Origin: Candidatus Kapaibacterium sp.
Lineage (GTDB): Bacteria; Bacteroidota; Ignavibacteria; Kapaibacteriales; UBA2268
Length of the DNA: 64,000 bases
Assembly: GCA_026418625.1 (NCBI GenBank)
Contig: JAOABA010000051.1
Span: forward strand, 1 to 64,000
Direction of reading: 5' to 3'
Made by a program: the position numbers and the translations under genes
Shown here: positions 28,225 to 38,440 of the stretch, piece after piece
Position numbering within the stretch: position 1 is the first letter of the stretch
Layout: each line of letters opens with the position of its first letter
Notes under the pieces: model-generated
What the model was told of the DNA's origin: nothing
The model's database searches: none
Seen by the model: only the letters and a program-made list of their open reading frames with translations

Positions 28225-28304
28225 CTTTTTGCTGAAATTTCTAATACAATGAAAAACGAAAGCAATGACGTTATTTTATGTTAATTATTAAATTTTTATT
28301 AAGA

Positions 28305-28769
28305 TTATTTGTTCTTTCTTTTTGAAAAATCAAGTAAATGGAACAATTCATCAATACTTTTTGATTTCTGAACTTTAAAACGATTAAAATCATCTTGAAA
28401 AAAGCGGGCTACTTTGCTAATTAGTGACAAATGGATTGCTGGGTTTTCGTTTGGACTAAGAATCATCACAACTATACTGACAGGTATGTTATCAAAAGAT
28501 CCATAATCAATTGGTTTGGCAAGAGTTACCAAAGCGGCTGTTGCTTTGGTAACCCCTTGAGATTTTGAATGTGGTAAGGCTATGCCCTTGCCTAAACCAG
28601 TTGTCATAATGTTTTCTCTATGTATCACGGATCCTTTAACTAACTCGTAATCTCTGATATTTCCACTTAGAGAAGCTAATAATAACAATTCATCAAATAA
28701 ATCAATCTTGGATGCAACGGTAATATTTAATTTGACTGATTTCTTCGAAAGAATGTCAACTAATTGCAT
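28305..28769 (-). CDS. PTS fructose/nitrogen-type IIA domain protein
   Basis: 154 residues from the ATG at 28769 (MQLVDILSKK). An open frame extends 13 residues further, but that part lies inside the upstream gene, and the ATG falls one base after that gene's stop. It is a single PTS EIIA domain of the mannitol/fructose/Ntr class, with the phosphorylated His67 in the GKGIALPHSK motif. No EI, HPr, EIIB or EIIC gene is near, so it is probably a PtsN-like regulator rather than part of a sugar transporter. It is coupled to the nucleotidyltransferase/mutase fusion upstream. Confidence 0.88.
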   Translation of the reverse strand: MQLVDILSKKSVKLNITVASKIDLFDELLLLASLSGNIRDYELVKGSVIHRENIMTTGLGKGIALPHSKSQGVTKATAALVTLAKPIDYGSFDNIPVSIVVMILSPNENPAIHLSLISKVARFFQDDFNRFKVQKSKSIDELFHLLDFSKRKNK

Positions 28770-28770
28770 T

Positions 28771-31275
28771 TCAACCTTCTTCTTCCCATTGAGAAACAAG
28801 AGTAGCATATTTTTTGGCTAAGCTTATAGCAGTATCATATTGTTTGCTCTCAGCTATGACAGAAAATGCTCCTTTTTCTTTATCGGGTAAAAATAAGACA
28901 GCATTATCGTCTTTAAAAATTTTAACCCCTTCAACCAATTGCCTGTCAAATTTTTCAGAAAATTCCATCGCTTTTCTCATAACAGTCCCTTTTGATTCCC
29001 AAGGACAATTAACATTTATTACATATTGGTATCTTCGTGGCAAATTTTCATCCAAATCTGAAATTTTGAGATTAGTTTCCGCTAACATTTCGAGTATCTT
29101 GCCAATAGAAAACATTCCATCAGCAGCAAATAGAAATTCAGTGAATATATAACCACCCCAAACACCTCCAACAAATTTTATAGCTTCATCTCGTGTGGCT
29201 TCCATCATAGCAGAATGAGAGTTCTTAATTCTGACAACTTCAACATTATAATCCTTTGCAATCTCATCAATTTCATTTGTTGCAACTATTGAAATTCCGA
29301 TTTTATAAGGTTCTTTATCTCGATTGGTTTCTAAAAATAACTTAGTGATAATTGATAAAAGCCTTTGAGTGGATATCAATACTCCTCTATCATCAATTAA
29401 CAAAATCTTTTCAGCACCGGGTTCGATAACAAAACCAAGTTCGTATCTTAAAGATCGCATAATTTTTGCTACTTCGTCACCACCTGCTGTATCCATTGTT
29501 GGGTCAGGTTTATATCTTGAGGCATCAACATAATCGTGTAAAGACAAAGTTTCTATATTTAAACTTCCTAATATATATGGAAATATCGTAGAAGCTAAAC
29601 CATAAGAATAATCCATTAACAGTTTAAATTTCCTTGATTTTATAAGATCCTTCTTCAATGTTTGAAGATAACGATTTATATAAATTTCATTTGTTCGTTC
29701 AGGATAGTAAATATGGCCAATCTCGTCGTGATGAACACGTTTAATATCCTCACCAAAGAAATATCTTTCGATTGATTTTGTTCTTGAAATTGGTATATCC
29801 CTACCTTCTTTGTTAAATATTATTATGTCTGTCATATTAGAGGCTCTTGGTGAGCGTCTAACGTGAAAACCACCGGCATATTTACCAATTCTTAATTCCT
29901 GCCTTGTTTGAGGTATAGACGTTGTTTGCAAATCATTTATATTAACTCCCACGGACGAAATTCCAGCAGTTATTGATCTTTTCATTATTCTTGAGACTCT
30001 ATCGGGATCTCTACTTGCAAGAAGGGTTACATTCTGTCCGAAAGCCATACCTATAGCCGCCCCAAGCTTAGCACCAAATTCAGGATTAATCTCTATATTT
30101 GATAATCCTGTTATTCTTGCGTCTGTGAATAACTCCCTTAACCATTTTTCTTCCTGAACTAATGAGCTTGAAAGAGTCGCTCCTTCTTCTATGTGTTTCA
30201 GGGGCCATAATTTGATGTTTGGATTAAGTTTAGCTTTGTTTCCTATTGAGCAGCCAACGGATATGAAAACATTTTCACCAATCGTAACTGATGCTCCAAT
30301 AACGCAGTCATTACAAATCACATCATCATTAAGTTCTGAGAAATTCCCAACTACCACATTATTCCAAATTGTAGTTCCTGTCATTACCACACCAATCCCG
30401 ATAGACACATTGTCTCCAATAACGCAGTTTGTTATTTCGCAATGCTCGCCAATTGATGTATTATTTCCTATTACAACATTTCCCTTGAATTTGACTGTTG
30501 GCGCTATTTTTGTATTTTTTCCAATAACAACATTATTCTTCTTAATTCCTTGAACATTTAGCTTTATGTCTCCTCTGAGTGCGTCCTGCTGACCAAGTTG
30601 ATACTCCGATAAATTTCCAACATCCTTCCAATATCCTTCGGCAATATATCCATATAGAGGTAATTTCTGGCTTAACATATACGGAAATAAATCTTTACTA
30701 AAATCAAATTCCTGTTGATATGGTATAAAATCTAATACTTCCGGTTCAAGAATATATATTCCTGTATTTATAGTATCCGAAAAAACCTCACCCCAACTTG
30801 GCTTTTCTAAAAAACGGGTAATTAAACCATTTTGGTCAGTCATTACGATACCATATTGCAAAGGCTTTGTTACCCTTGTTAAAAGGATAGTAGCCAATGC
30901 TTTCTTTGATTCATGGAATTCGATTGCTTTGGTAATATCAAAATCTGTTAGAACATCACCACTAATTATGATAAATCTTGAATCAAGGTATTCATAAGCA
31001 TTCTTGACTGCCCCGGCTGTTCCATAATCAGCTTGAGCCAGAACATATTTCATCTCGACACCAAATTTGGAACCATCTTCAAAATGAGATGTAATAATTT
31101 CAGGTTGAAAATATAGCACTGAGACAATATCATTAATATTGTGAGTTTTTAATAAATTTACAATGTGTTCCATCATTGGAATATTCAATATTGGGACCAT
31201 TGGCTTAGGAATTGTCATTGTTAGCGGCCTAAGCCTTGTTCCAAAACCACCTGCCATAATTACTGCTTTATTCAT
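28771..31275 (-). CDS. Sugar-1-phosphate nucleotidyltransferase fused to a degenerate phosphohexomutase
   Basis: 834 residues in three parts. Residues 1 to about 235 are a nucleotidyltransferase with KAVIMAGGFGTRLRPLT and PKPMVPI, the activity expected to be intact. About 250-365 is a left-handed beta helix of hexapeptide repeats (for example VIGNNTSIGEHCEI). About 385-834 is phosphohexomutase-like, but the TASHNP phosphoserine loop is replaced by AGGFHVRRSPRASN near 466, the DxDxDR metal site by LLIDDRG, and the GGEESGH sugar site by VGGVWGGY. The fusion is annotated in other phyla as mannose-1-phosphate guanylyltransferase/phosphomannomutase. Mutase activity is doubtful here. The sugar (mannose or glucose) cannot be settled. 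The ATG follows AGAGGGA. Confidence 0.88.
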   Translation of the reverse strand: MNKAVIMAGGFGTRLRPLTMTIPKPMVPILNIPMMEHIVNLLKTHNINDIVSVLYFQPEIITSHFEDGSKFGVEMKYVLAQADYGTAGAVKNAYEYLDSRFIIISGDVLTDFDITKAIEFHESKKALATILLTRVTKPLQYGIVMTDQNGLITRFLEKPSWGEVFSDTINTGIYILEPEVLDFIPYQQEFDFSKDLFPYMLSQKLPLYGYIAEGYWKDVGNLSEYQLGQQDALRGDIKLNVQGIKKNNVVIGKNTKIAPTVKFKGNVVIGNNTSIGEHCEITNCVIGDNVSIGIGVVMTGTTIWNNVVVGNFSELNDDVICNDCVIGASVTIGENVFISVGCSIGNKAKLNPNIKLWPLKHIEEGATLSSSLVQEEKWLRELFTDARITGLSNIEINPEFGAKLGAAIGMAFGQNVTLLASRDPDRVSRIMKRSITAGISSVGVNINDLQTTSIPQTRQELRIGKYAGGFHVRRSPRASNMTDIIIFNKEGRDIPISRTKSIERYFFGEDIKRVHHDEIGHIYYPERTNEIYINRYLQTLKKDLIKSRKFKLLMDYSYGLASTIFPYILGSLNIETLSLHDYVDASRYKPDPTMDTAGGDEVAKIMRSLRYELGFVIEPGAEKILLIDDRGVLISTQRLLSIITKLFLETNRDKEPYKIGISIVATNEIDEIAKDYNVEVVRIKNSHSAMMEATRDEAIKFVGGVWGGYIFTEFLFAADGMFSIGKILEMLAETNLKISDLDENLPRRYQYVINVNCPWESKGTVMRKAMEFSEKFDRQLVEGVKIFKDDNAVLFLPDKEKGAFSVIAESKQYDTAISLAKKYATLVSQWEEEG

Positions 31276-31367
31276 TTTTCCCTCTATTTTTGAGTTTATT
31301 ACAATTTACAATATATTCAAATTAATATCTAAAACAAATATACTCATAAAATTTATTTTCTGTTAAT

Positions 31368-33749
31368 TTAGTCAAAAACTAAAAATCTGAATACTCTGAC
31401 TCTTTCTCTGTTCTTAATATAGATAAAATAAATTCCCGAATTAAGTTGATTTGCATTTAGATAACACAATTTTGAATTTTCAATTATTTTTGGCAATACA
31501 TACTCATTGCCTAATAAATCATAAACCTGTAAATTACATTCAATCAAATTAAGGTTTTCAATCCTGATAAATTTATCATTGTTATTTATGAAATTTGGAT
31601 AAACTTTAATTTTTTCAATCTCTGGCATAGATTCAGTTGAATTAATATTTTGGTAAAATTTTATTTTTATATTTTTCAAATACCAACCATCAAAGTTTTT
31701 ACTCAAATCGCTAAGAAGACCAAATCTTAGTAAAATATCTTTCCCGTAATAATCTTTAAGGCTTACTGATTGCGTAACCCAATAATGAAAAGTTCCATGC
31801 AAACCATATAGACCGGTAACAAATTTTGACCTCGAAGCTCCATCACCTTCAATCATTCTTTGAGTTTTTAGATAAATCCAAGTGCTTCCATTATCAGTTG
31901 AAATCTGGACAACACAAGCATCTCGATTAGATTCTGTGCTCCATTTTGTAGTAAACTCAAGTATAGTATTTTCTGAAACTATTCTTACTGGTGTCATTAG
32001 CTGTAAGTAATTCTCAGTTGAATTTTTATAATACCCTTTTGGACTATCACTTAGAACAAATTCTTTGAATTCCTCAATAAATTCCAAGCCCCATTCTCCC
32101 ATATTCCAATTACCCTCAAGCTTTCCGTTTTCAAATATATTTAAAGAATCATATCTTCCTATGAAAAGTTTTACCGTATCTTCCAAGACATAATTTTCGT
32201 TGAAAATTGACAATTTAAAAGTTTTTAGTATTTGGCTATCGTATTTATTTATCAAAATTTTGAAATTTTCTATCTGAAACTCTGCAGGATTAAGTTTCTT
32301 GGAATATCTTATAGGATTAATAACCATTAGATTATCATCCAAAGATTCCAACTTTATAATGCAATCATTGACAATTGTCCTCAAACCAATATTTTGAAAT
32401 TTAAACTCCAGATTAATTTCGTTTGATTGAAAATCAATAAAATTCTTTATTTCTATTGGAACCAAATTTGAATAGGAAATACCAAGAAAATCATAATAAA
32501 GAGAAAGACTTTTTTGACAGTATGGAATAATCTTTGATTTAGGAGCCCAGAATAAATCTGCTGGGTTCCCTATTTCTGCAGTAAAAGCCATAATTTTGTT
32601 TTTATCAGGTAAATCAAGATACATCCAATCATCAGACGTTCCACGGGAAGTATAACCAACCGTTTCCAAATCCCTGCCAAAAGTAAACAAATTTTTTTCG
32701 GTTATATACTTCGAAATACCTCTAAACAAAGCAGAATCTTTGGTTTCACTCGATAATGCAGAATTTGGATAAAGCAACATATTACCAAAAGAATGAAGAT
32801 TTAAGGCTGCTACGAATTTGTTTTGCTCACATAAAGCTTTGATGGCTTGAATTTCAGGTTCTGAAAAAGGTGCTTTTCCCCTGTAGGTTTCAATCGTCGA
32901 ATCTGTTGAAGAACCAAAATTTGTCGAGTTCCAATATTCATAAGGACCATAATTTCTGTTTAAATCAACCCCAAAAGTCGAATCGTTAAATTTCCTGCGA
33001 TTTTTTCTCCAAAGACCGCCTCCCTGAGGATATCTCATCTGATTAAACATATACCCGTCAGGATTAACCACAGGAATTATGTAGATTAAATTTTTATCAA
33101 GGATACTTTGAGCTTTGTTATTGTTAGATTCATAATTTTTCAAAATATCCTGAACAAAATAAGCAAGTGTCATCAAACATAATGGCTCTCTTGAATGATG
33201 AAGTGCCGTAATCAAAATTTTTGGATTGTCTGGATTATTTAAATTTCCAAGTTTATAACAATAAATAGGTCGGTTTTCGATGCTGCTACCGATTTCAAAT
33301 CTCTCAGAGAATAAATCTGGATATTTACTTGATAAAAAATCAAAAAAATCATAAATCTCACCTAAAGTGAAATAACCACTCATTGAACCAAATTTAAAAT
33401 CAGTTGAATCCTGAAGGAAATAGTCAGTCTTTGCTGATTCATTTAAATTCTTTTCAATGTAGGTTTCTAAATCATTAATTATAATTTCATAGGGAATTTT
33501 CTTGTTTTCTAAAATGTTTAAAAATTTCTGGTCTAAAATGGCTTCAATATAACTTTTTTCAATTGATATTATGTCTTCATAATTTATTTCTAAGTTATTT
33601 ATTTTTAAATAATTTTCAATTTCTCCTTCAAAATGAATTTTTACCAAACTGTAGCGTATATTTTCAGCTTGTAATTGTAAAGAAAATAAGACAAGTATAA
33701 ATGTAATCTTGAATATTTGATGAATTTTTTTATTATTCAAATTTATCAT
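31368..33749 (-). CDS. Secreted M14 zinc carboxypeptidase with T9SS sorting tail
   Basis: About 793 residues from the ATG at 33749 (MINLNNKKIHQ); an in-frame ATG 51 bases earlier gives a poorer signal peptide. The signal peptide covers about 1-28. The M14 domain has the zinc pair HxxE in TALHHSREP (about 180-188), the third ligand His in NLHSFGNML (about 315) and the catalytic Glu in FTAEIGNP (about 390). Middle domains have a MAM/jelly-roll look (LQISTDNGSTWIYLKTQ-type). The C-terminus is a T9SS domain (YPNFINNNDKFIRIE ... SGIYFIYIKN). It should trim C-terminal residues from peptides outside the cell. It is divergent from the large surface-protein gene at 34026. Confidence 0.9.
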   Translation of the reverse strand: MINLNNKKIHQIFKITFILVLFSLQLQAENIRYSLVKIHFEGEIENYLKINNLEINYEDIISIEKSYIEAILDQKFLNILENKKIPYEIIINDLETYIEKNLNESAKTDYFLQDSTDFKFGSMSGYFTLGEIYDFFDFLSSKYPDLFSERFEIGSSIENRPIYCYKLGNLNNPDNPKILITALHHSREPLCLMTLAYFVQDILKNYESNNNKAQSILDKNLIYIIPVVNPDGYMFNQMRYPQGGGLWRKNRRKFNDSTFGVDLNRNYGPYEYWNSTNFGSSTDSTIETYRGKAPFSEPEIQAIKALCEQNKFVAALNLHSFGNMLLYPNSALSSETKDSALFRGISKYITEKNLFTFGRDLETVGYTSRGTSDDWMYLDLPDKNKIMAFTAEIGNPADLFWAPKSKIIPYCQKSLSLYYDFLGISYSNLVPIEIKNFIDFQSNEINLEFKFQNIGLRTIVNDCIIKLESLDDNLMVINPIRYSKKLNPAEFQIENFKILINKYDSQILKTFKLSIFNENYVLEDTVKLFIGRYDSLNIFENGKLEGNWNMGEWGLEFIEEFKEFVLSDSPKGYYKNSTENYLQLMTPVRIVSENTILEFTTKWSTESNRDACVVQISTDNGSTWIYLKTQRMIEGDGASRSKFVTGLYGLHGTFHYWVTQSVSLKDYYGKDILLRFGLLSDLSKNFDGWYLKNIKIKFYQNINSTESMPEIEKIKVYPNFINNNDKFIRIENLNLIECNLQVYDLLGNEYVLPKIIENSKLCYLNANQLNSGIYFIYIKNRERVRVFRFLVFD

Positions 33750-33942
33750 ATAAATTTTAAAATTTTTGTAACAAAAGTAATTAAAATTTGTTATATACAA
33801 TATAAAATTAATGAATAATTTAGAATAAAGGATACAGTTTGTAAAATTTTAGTATAAAACAACTTATATTTTAGAGTTGTTAAAATTTTTATATTAATTT
33901 TTTTTAATTTTTTTTTGAAATATTTTAAAAATCTATTGTTTA

Positions 33943-33971
33943 TTTGAATATTTTTTTGTAATATTACTTTG
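33943..33971 (+). promoter_or_regulatory. Possible promoter of the first giant surface-protein gene
   Basis: TTTG at 33943-33946 and TTACTTTG at 33964-33971 are 17 bases apart. The second box differs by one base from the Bacteroidota -7 consensus TAnnTTTG. It lies 55 bases before the ATG at 34026 in a very AT-rich intergenic stretch, so chance matches are likely. Confidence 0.28.
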
Positions 33972-34025
33972 ATAAATAAGACAGAAAATCAAGAAAAATT
34001 ACTTTTTTAAATTAAAGGAGTTAAA

Positions 34026-37000
34026 ATGATAAAATCTTCTACTAGTCGTTTCAAGGTGATTAGTATATTGCTATTCGCCTTATTATTCAGCGGTCTGCAA
34101 TCATTTGCTCAACCGCTAATACAAGAAGAAATTACTGAAGGAAGAGAATATTGGTTCGGATTACCCTATTGCGCCCGTGAAGATGGCGAAGCAATCCGAG
34201 GTCAATATCCTATTCTTATTTGGATTTCTTCTAAAGTTGACACTCGTGCAACTGTTTCTGATGCAGAAACTGGCACTAAAACTAATTATGTTATTAGAGC
34301 CAATCAGATCACACAGGTTCCTTATGGTGATGCTGTTATGAACAGACCGCCTTTTGTTGAAGAACCTAAAAACTTTGGTATTAATATAACTGCTGATGAC
34401 CCAATCTCAGTTGTTATTTATATGTCCTATCGTTGGTCTGGTGAAGCTTTAAGGGTTACCCCTGTAGAATGGCTTGGCAAAAAGTATGTTACACTTTGCC
34501 TTTATTTAGACAAAACAGATAAATACAAACCGGGTCAAATTCTGATAACTGCAACTGATGACAATACAAAAGTTGATTATATCCCAACTGCACCCACCGA
34601 AAAGTATGAAAGAGGACAAAAGGCATCGGTTACATTAATGAAAGGACAAACTTACCTTATCCTTGGCAGAATTAAAGGTTTAGAGGGCTTAGTTCACGAT
34701 ATCTCAACTGATTTGACAGGAACATATATTACATCCAACAAACCAATACAAGTAATATCTGGACATTCAAAAGGAGCTTTCCCCAGATATCAAGCTACTA
34801 TGTTAGGTCGTCCCGGTAACTTTATGAGAAATATGATGACCGATGCTATGTGGCCTATTGAGTTACTTGGAACTGATTATATTTCTGCCCCACTTCAATA
34901 TAACCCTGAAAGAATCAGAGGACAAATCCAAGATGATAAAGGTGACCTAATTAGATTCGTTGCCTCTGAAGATAAAACAAAAATTATGCAAATGAGACAA
35001 GACGGCACAGGATTTATGACCATTAGCCGTGAATTAAAGAGGGGCGAATACCACGATATTATCAATCAGGAAAAAGCAGCATATTATAGAGCTACAAAAC
35101 CAGTATTAGCTGGTCAATACGGAAAAACTTGGTGGAATTATGCTGTTACACCCGGAACTGATAAAAATGGTGATGACATCCAAAATCCATCAAGGAATGG
35201 TCAGGGTATGCTTGTAACCTTAACTCCAATTGAAAGATACACAAGCTATGCAACATTCAGAGCTCCCGAAAGCATTGATAACTTTGTTTATCTAACCTTC
35301 AAAGCAGAATATATGAACAAATTAAAATATGACGGTGTTCCATTTAGTGCAAAATTTGGAAATGCTATTAAATACCTCGAAGGAACTGAATACGCATATA
35401 TTACCCAATCCATCAGTGCTGGTGACCACTGGATTGAAGGAGATTATCTTGACGAAACCAAAAAAGCAAAAGCTGTTTTCACTGGCTATGCTTATGGTAA
35501 CTGGGATCGTTCAAAAGACGGCTTCGCTTATGGTTACCCAATTGGTATGAATTACAACACACCTTGTGAAGATTCTTTAACTGTTCAAGATGCTATGGAA
35601 TGCGGCACAGTTACTGGTGTTGCTACTGCCCTTCCTCCTACTGCAGAATGCGCTGGCATTTATAGTATAATCTTCCGCGAAAAAGAATCAGAAAATTATA
35701 ACTTTTGGATTGATCCAAAATTTGTTTCTGGCGACAAAAAAGCTAATTTCAAATTAGAGGTTATTGACCCAAGAAAACCTGCTAAGGGAGTTATAAAAAT
35801 ACAGACTCGTTCAGGAAAAACAATGTATAAAACTTATGAATACACACCTGAACAAATTGCTGTTCAACCTCTGGCAATTGATTTCGGAAGATTGAAAGAA
35901 GGCGAAAAAGTTTGCAAAACCTTCACATTCAGTAATCCCGGCACTGTCCCTGTGACTGTTAAAGACATAAAGCTAAAATTTGGTAAGTCTGAATTTGTTT
36001 TAGATAAATCAAGCATTCCTTTCACTCTCCAACCCGGAGAAACAAAAGATATTGAAGTTTGTGCCACAGCACTTGTGATGTCTTCAGTTCCTGTAAGAGA
36101 CACTGTCATTGCTGTTTTGAGCTGCTACGAGGAGAAAAATCCTGCTCTCGAACTTAGAACTGGCGAACCCATTGTTTGGATTGGTGATGCTGATTGGGGT
36201 GAAATCCCAATTAACGTTGAAATGCCAAAAATGGTTCAAATCATAAATCAAAGCGATTTCCCGGTTGAATTGTATTCAATCGAATGGAATGATAAATTAC
36301 ACTTCACAAGAACTGATTTACCATTCCCAAATAAGATTGTCATTGAACCCAGAAAAGATTATTGGTTTACTGTTTGGTATAAAGCTGATGTTCCGGGTGT
36401 AAAACATACCGATCGAGCTATTTTCAAAGGCAATACCGAAAAAGTTAAATTGTATTCTGATTGGGTTGGTGCTGGTCTGGATGCTGGTCCCTTCATTCAA
36501 GGCTATGACTGGCAAAGAAAGAGAGTCATTGACCAATGGGCTGGCGTTACTCACTATACCGGAACAATGACTATTGATAATGTTGGTGGAAATGCTCCAT
36601 TACAAAACGTAAGGATCGTAAAAGAAGATGATCCTGATGATGTCTTCTACTTTAATCCGAATGATGTCCCCGGAACATTACAACCGAACAATCCAATAAC
36701 AGTTCCAGCTACTTTTGCTCCAAAAGAAGAAAAAGTCTATAAATCAAAAGTTACTTTGATAGCTACCTTCAATGGAGAAGAAAAGAAAGCTTCTGGTTGG
36801 TTAGAAGGTATTGGTATTCTTCCTCACATTAAAGTAACAGGTCACGAATTCCAACCACCAATTCTTGTTGGAAAATCTCTTGATAACTTTGGTAGAGTTG
36901 AGCACGTTAATTTGAAACCCGGACACGAAATGCCATTGACAATTTTCGATCTAAAGATTGAAGGACCTGATAAAGACGCTTTTGAAATTGACCAAGATTG

Positions 37001-38297
37001 GTATAACAATACAATTAAGGGCAAGAACCTTGTTATCAATATAAGTGATGGCATTGATGTTCCAATTAAATTCACAGCAAAACATCCCGGCAAACATACT
37101 GCTGAATTAGTAGCAGAAAGTGATGCACCTGATTATGCAAGAGATTATCTCTATGGGTATGGTTATCTTGAAGGATTACTGACAACTGATTGGGATCACG
37201 GCAAGATATTCAAGACACTCTCGAATTTAGGAGTTGTATACCTTGTCAATTTAGGGGATAAACCCATTACTATCGCACAAGATATTACAGCAAGTATTCA
37301 GGGTGACTTCAATAATTTCTATATCCAAGGATTAAAGAGAGCTTCCGATGGAGAAACAAATCTAAAGGCTCCATTTACTCTTGCTTCAAATGATACTTTG
37401 TTTGTAACCGTTAAATTCACACCTGACGCTGTTAGGACATTCAACGCGCAGATAGAATATAAACTTTCTGATGGTAAAGTTGCATATTCAAAAGTTGTTG
37501 GCGAAGGTATGATTCTCAAGACAATTGCAAGAATACCTAAAGACAAATATCGTGTAAATCCCGGTGAACCTGTTAATTATATTGAGTTCTTGATTGATCA
37601 ACATCCTGACGAACAAAAAGCACTTGAGCAAGCAAACATAACAGACTTCAAAGCAATTATTCATTTCAAATCTGAAGGACGTTTTGGAATTCAGGATGTA
37701 TTCCCAGATGTTAAATCTTGCACAGATCTTATTACTGCAGGAACTATGACTGAAGGATGGACTTGCGAATATGCCGAAATTCTTAACAACCAAACTTTGA
37801 TGGTTCATATGAGCAACAATCAACCCTTGAAATTCAGTGGCAGTAGTGGAACATTATTCAAATTCAGGATGCTCACTTTCTTGAGTGATCTTGATTTGAT
37901 CCCATTACCCTGTGAATTCCAAGTTCTTGGTGTGCCCTCAGGTTACGTTGAGGTTGAAGAGAAACCCGGTGATATTAAGATTAACCCTGTCTGTGTTAAC
38001 ACAGCACGTTTAATCGAAATAAGTGGCTTCAGATATTCATTATCTCAAAGCAATCCAAATCCCGCTTCAAACACAACCTCTATTGATTATGAAGTAGGAT
38101 TAGAGAGCCATACAACAATATCTTTGTATAATAGTGCTGGAGAAAAAGTTACTACACTGATAAATCAAACATTAAAACCCGGTCAATATACATTAACAAT
38201 TGACCTCAATGCTCTTGGTTTATCATCCGGAGTTTATCATTACAAGATAGAGTCCGGTCCATTCTCCGATTCAAAAGCTATGATTATTGTAAAATAA
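34026..38297 (+). CDS. Giant T9SS surface protein, paralog 1 (IgGFc-binding-like N-terminus)
   Basis: 1,423 residues with a signal peptide at about 1-29. The N-terminal third (EGREYWFGLPYC..., about 36-520) resembles the IgGFc-binding N-terminal family, a lectin-like or adhesive beta domain common in gliding/T9SS bacteria. ASH-type 'choice-of-anchor' domains follow from about 613, for example IDFGRLKEGEKVCKTFTFSN. The C-terminal T9SS domain (SQSNPNPASNTTSI ... LSSGVYHYKI) lies at about 1340-1423. Conserved cysteines recur at equal places in paralog 2. It has AAAGGAG upstream and a strong terminator after it, so it forms a single-gene transcript. It is probably an abundant surface protein or adhesin; the ligand is unknown. 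Confidence 0.85.
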   Translation: MIKSSTSRFKVISILLFALLFSGLQSFAQPLIQEEITEGREYWFGLPYCAREDGEAIRGQYPILIWISSKVDTRATVSDAETGTKTNYVIRANQITQVPYGDAVMNRPPFVEEPKNFGINITADDPISVVIYMSYRWSGEALRVTPVEWLGKKYVTLCLYLDKTDKYKPGQILITATDDNTKVDYIPTAPTEKYERGQKASVTLMKGQTYLILGRIKGLEGLVHDISTDLTGTYITSNKPIQVISGHSKGAFPRYQATMLGRPGNFMRNMMTDAMWPIELLGTDYISAPLQYNPERIRGQIQDDKGDLIRFVASEDKTKIMQMRQDGTGFMTISRELKRGEYHDIINQEKAAYYRATKPVLAGQYGKTWWNYAVTPGTDKNGDDIQNPSRNGQGMLVTLTPIERYTSYATFRAPESIDNFVYLTFKAEYMNKLKYDGVPFSAKFGNAIKYLEGTEYAYITQSISAGDHWIEGDYLDETKKAKAVFTGYAYGNWDRSKDGFAYGYPIGMNYNTPCEDSLTVQDAMECGTVTGVATALPPTAECAGIYSIIFREKESENYNFWIDPKFVSGDKKANFKLEVIDPRKPAKGVIKIQTRSGKTMYKTYEYTPEQIAVQPLAIDFGRLKEGEKVCKTFTFSNPGTVPVTVKDIKLKFGKSEFVLDKSSIPFTLQPGETKDIEVCATALVMSSVPVRDTVIAVLSCYEEKNPALELRTGEPIVWIGDADWGEIPINVEMPKMVQIINQSDFPVELYSIEWNDKLHFTRTDLPFPNKIVIEPRKDYWFTVWYKADVPGVKHTDRAIFKGNTEKVKLYSDWVGAGLDAGPFIQGYDWQRKRVIDQWAGVTHYTGTMTIDNVGGNAPLQNVRIVKEDDPDDVFYFNPNDVPGTLQPNNPITVPATFAPKEEKVYKSKVTLIATFNGEEKKASGWLEGIGILPHIKVTGHEFQPPILVGKSLDNFGRVEHVNLKPGHEMPLTIFDLKIEGPDKDAFEIDQDWYNNTIKGKNLVINISDGIDVPIKFTAKHPGKHTAELVAESDAPDYARDYLYGYGYLEGLLTTDWDHGKIFKTLSNLGVVYLVNLGDKPITIAQDITASIQGDFNNFYIQGLKRASDGETNLKAPFTLASNDTLFVTVKFTPDAVRTFNAQIEYKLSDGKVAYSKVVGEGMILKTIARIPKDKYRVNPGEPVNYIEFLIDQHPDEQKALEQANITDFKAIIHFKSEGRFGIQDVFPDVKSCTDLITAGTMTEGWTCEYAEILNNQTLMVHMSNNQPLKFSGSSGTLFKFRMLTFLSDLDLIPLPCEFQVLGVPSGYVEVEEKPGDIKINPVCVNTARLIEISGFRYSLSQSNPNPASNTTSIDYEVGLESHTTISLYNSAGEKVTTLINQTLKPGQYTLTIDLNALGLSSGVYHYKIESGPFSDSKAMIIVK

Positions 38298-38320
38298 TCA
38301 TTATGACTTAATGAAAACAA

Positions 38321-38351
38321 AGCCCGATAAAAAATATCGGGCTTTTTTGTT
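38321..38351 (+). terminator. Rho-independent terminator after paralog 1
   Basis: AGCCCGATA (38321-38329) pairs perfectly with TATCGGGCT (38335-38343) around a five-base loop and is followed by a T run. It separates the two paralogs into independent transcripts. Confidence 0.92.
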
Positions 38352-38430
38352 TTTGTAATTTTTTTATTGTAACTTTATCCTGAAAAAAATGTTAATACTA
38401 AAATATATGTCATTTTAAGTTTTTACCGTA

Positions 38431-38437
38431 AGGAGGT
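38431..38437 (+). promoter_or_regulatory. Strong Shine-Dalgarno sequence before paralog 2
   Basis: AGGAGGT ends three bases before the ATG at 38441, the best ribosome binding site in the window together with that of frr. It supports high translation of this surface protein. Confidence 0.8.
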
Positions 38438-38440
38438 AGA

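Noticed and set aside
33858-33881. Inverted repeat AACAACT/AGTTGTT between the carboxypeptidase and the giant surface protein
   Set aside because: Seven base pairs with a 10-base AT loop in a very AT-rich region between divergent genes; too weak to call an operator or terminator.
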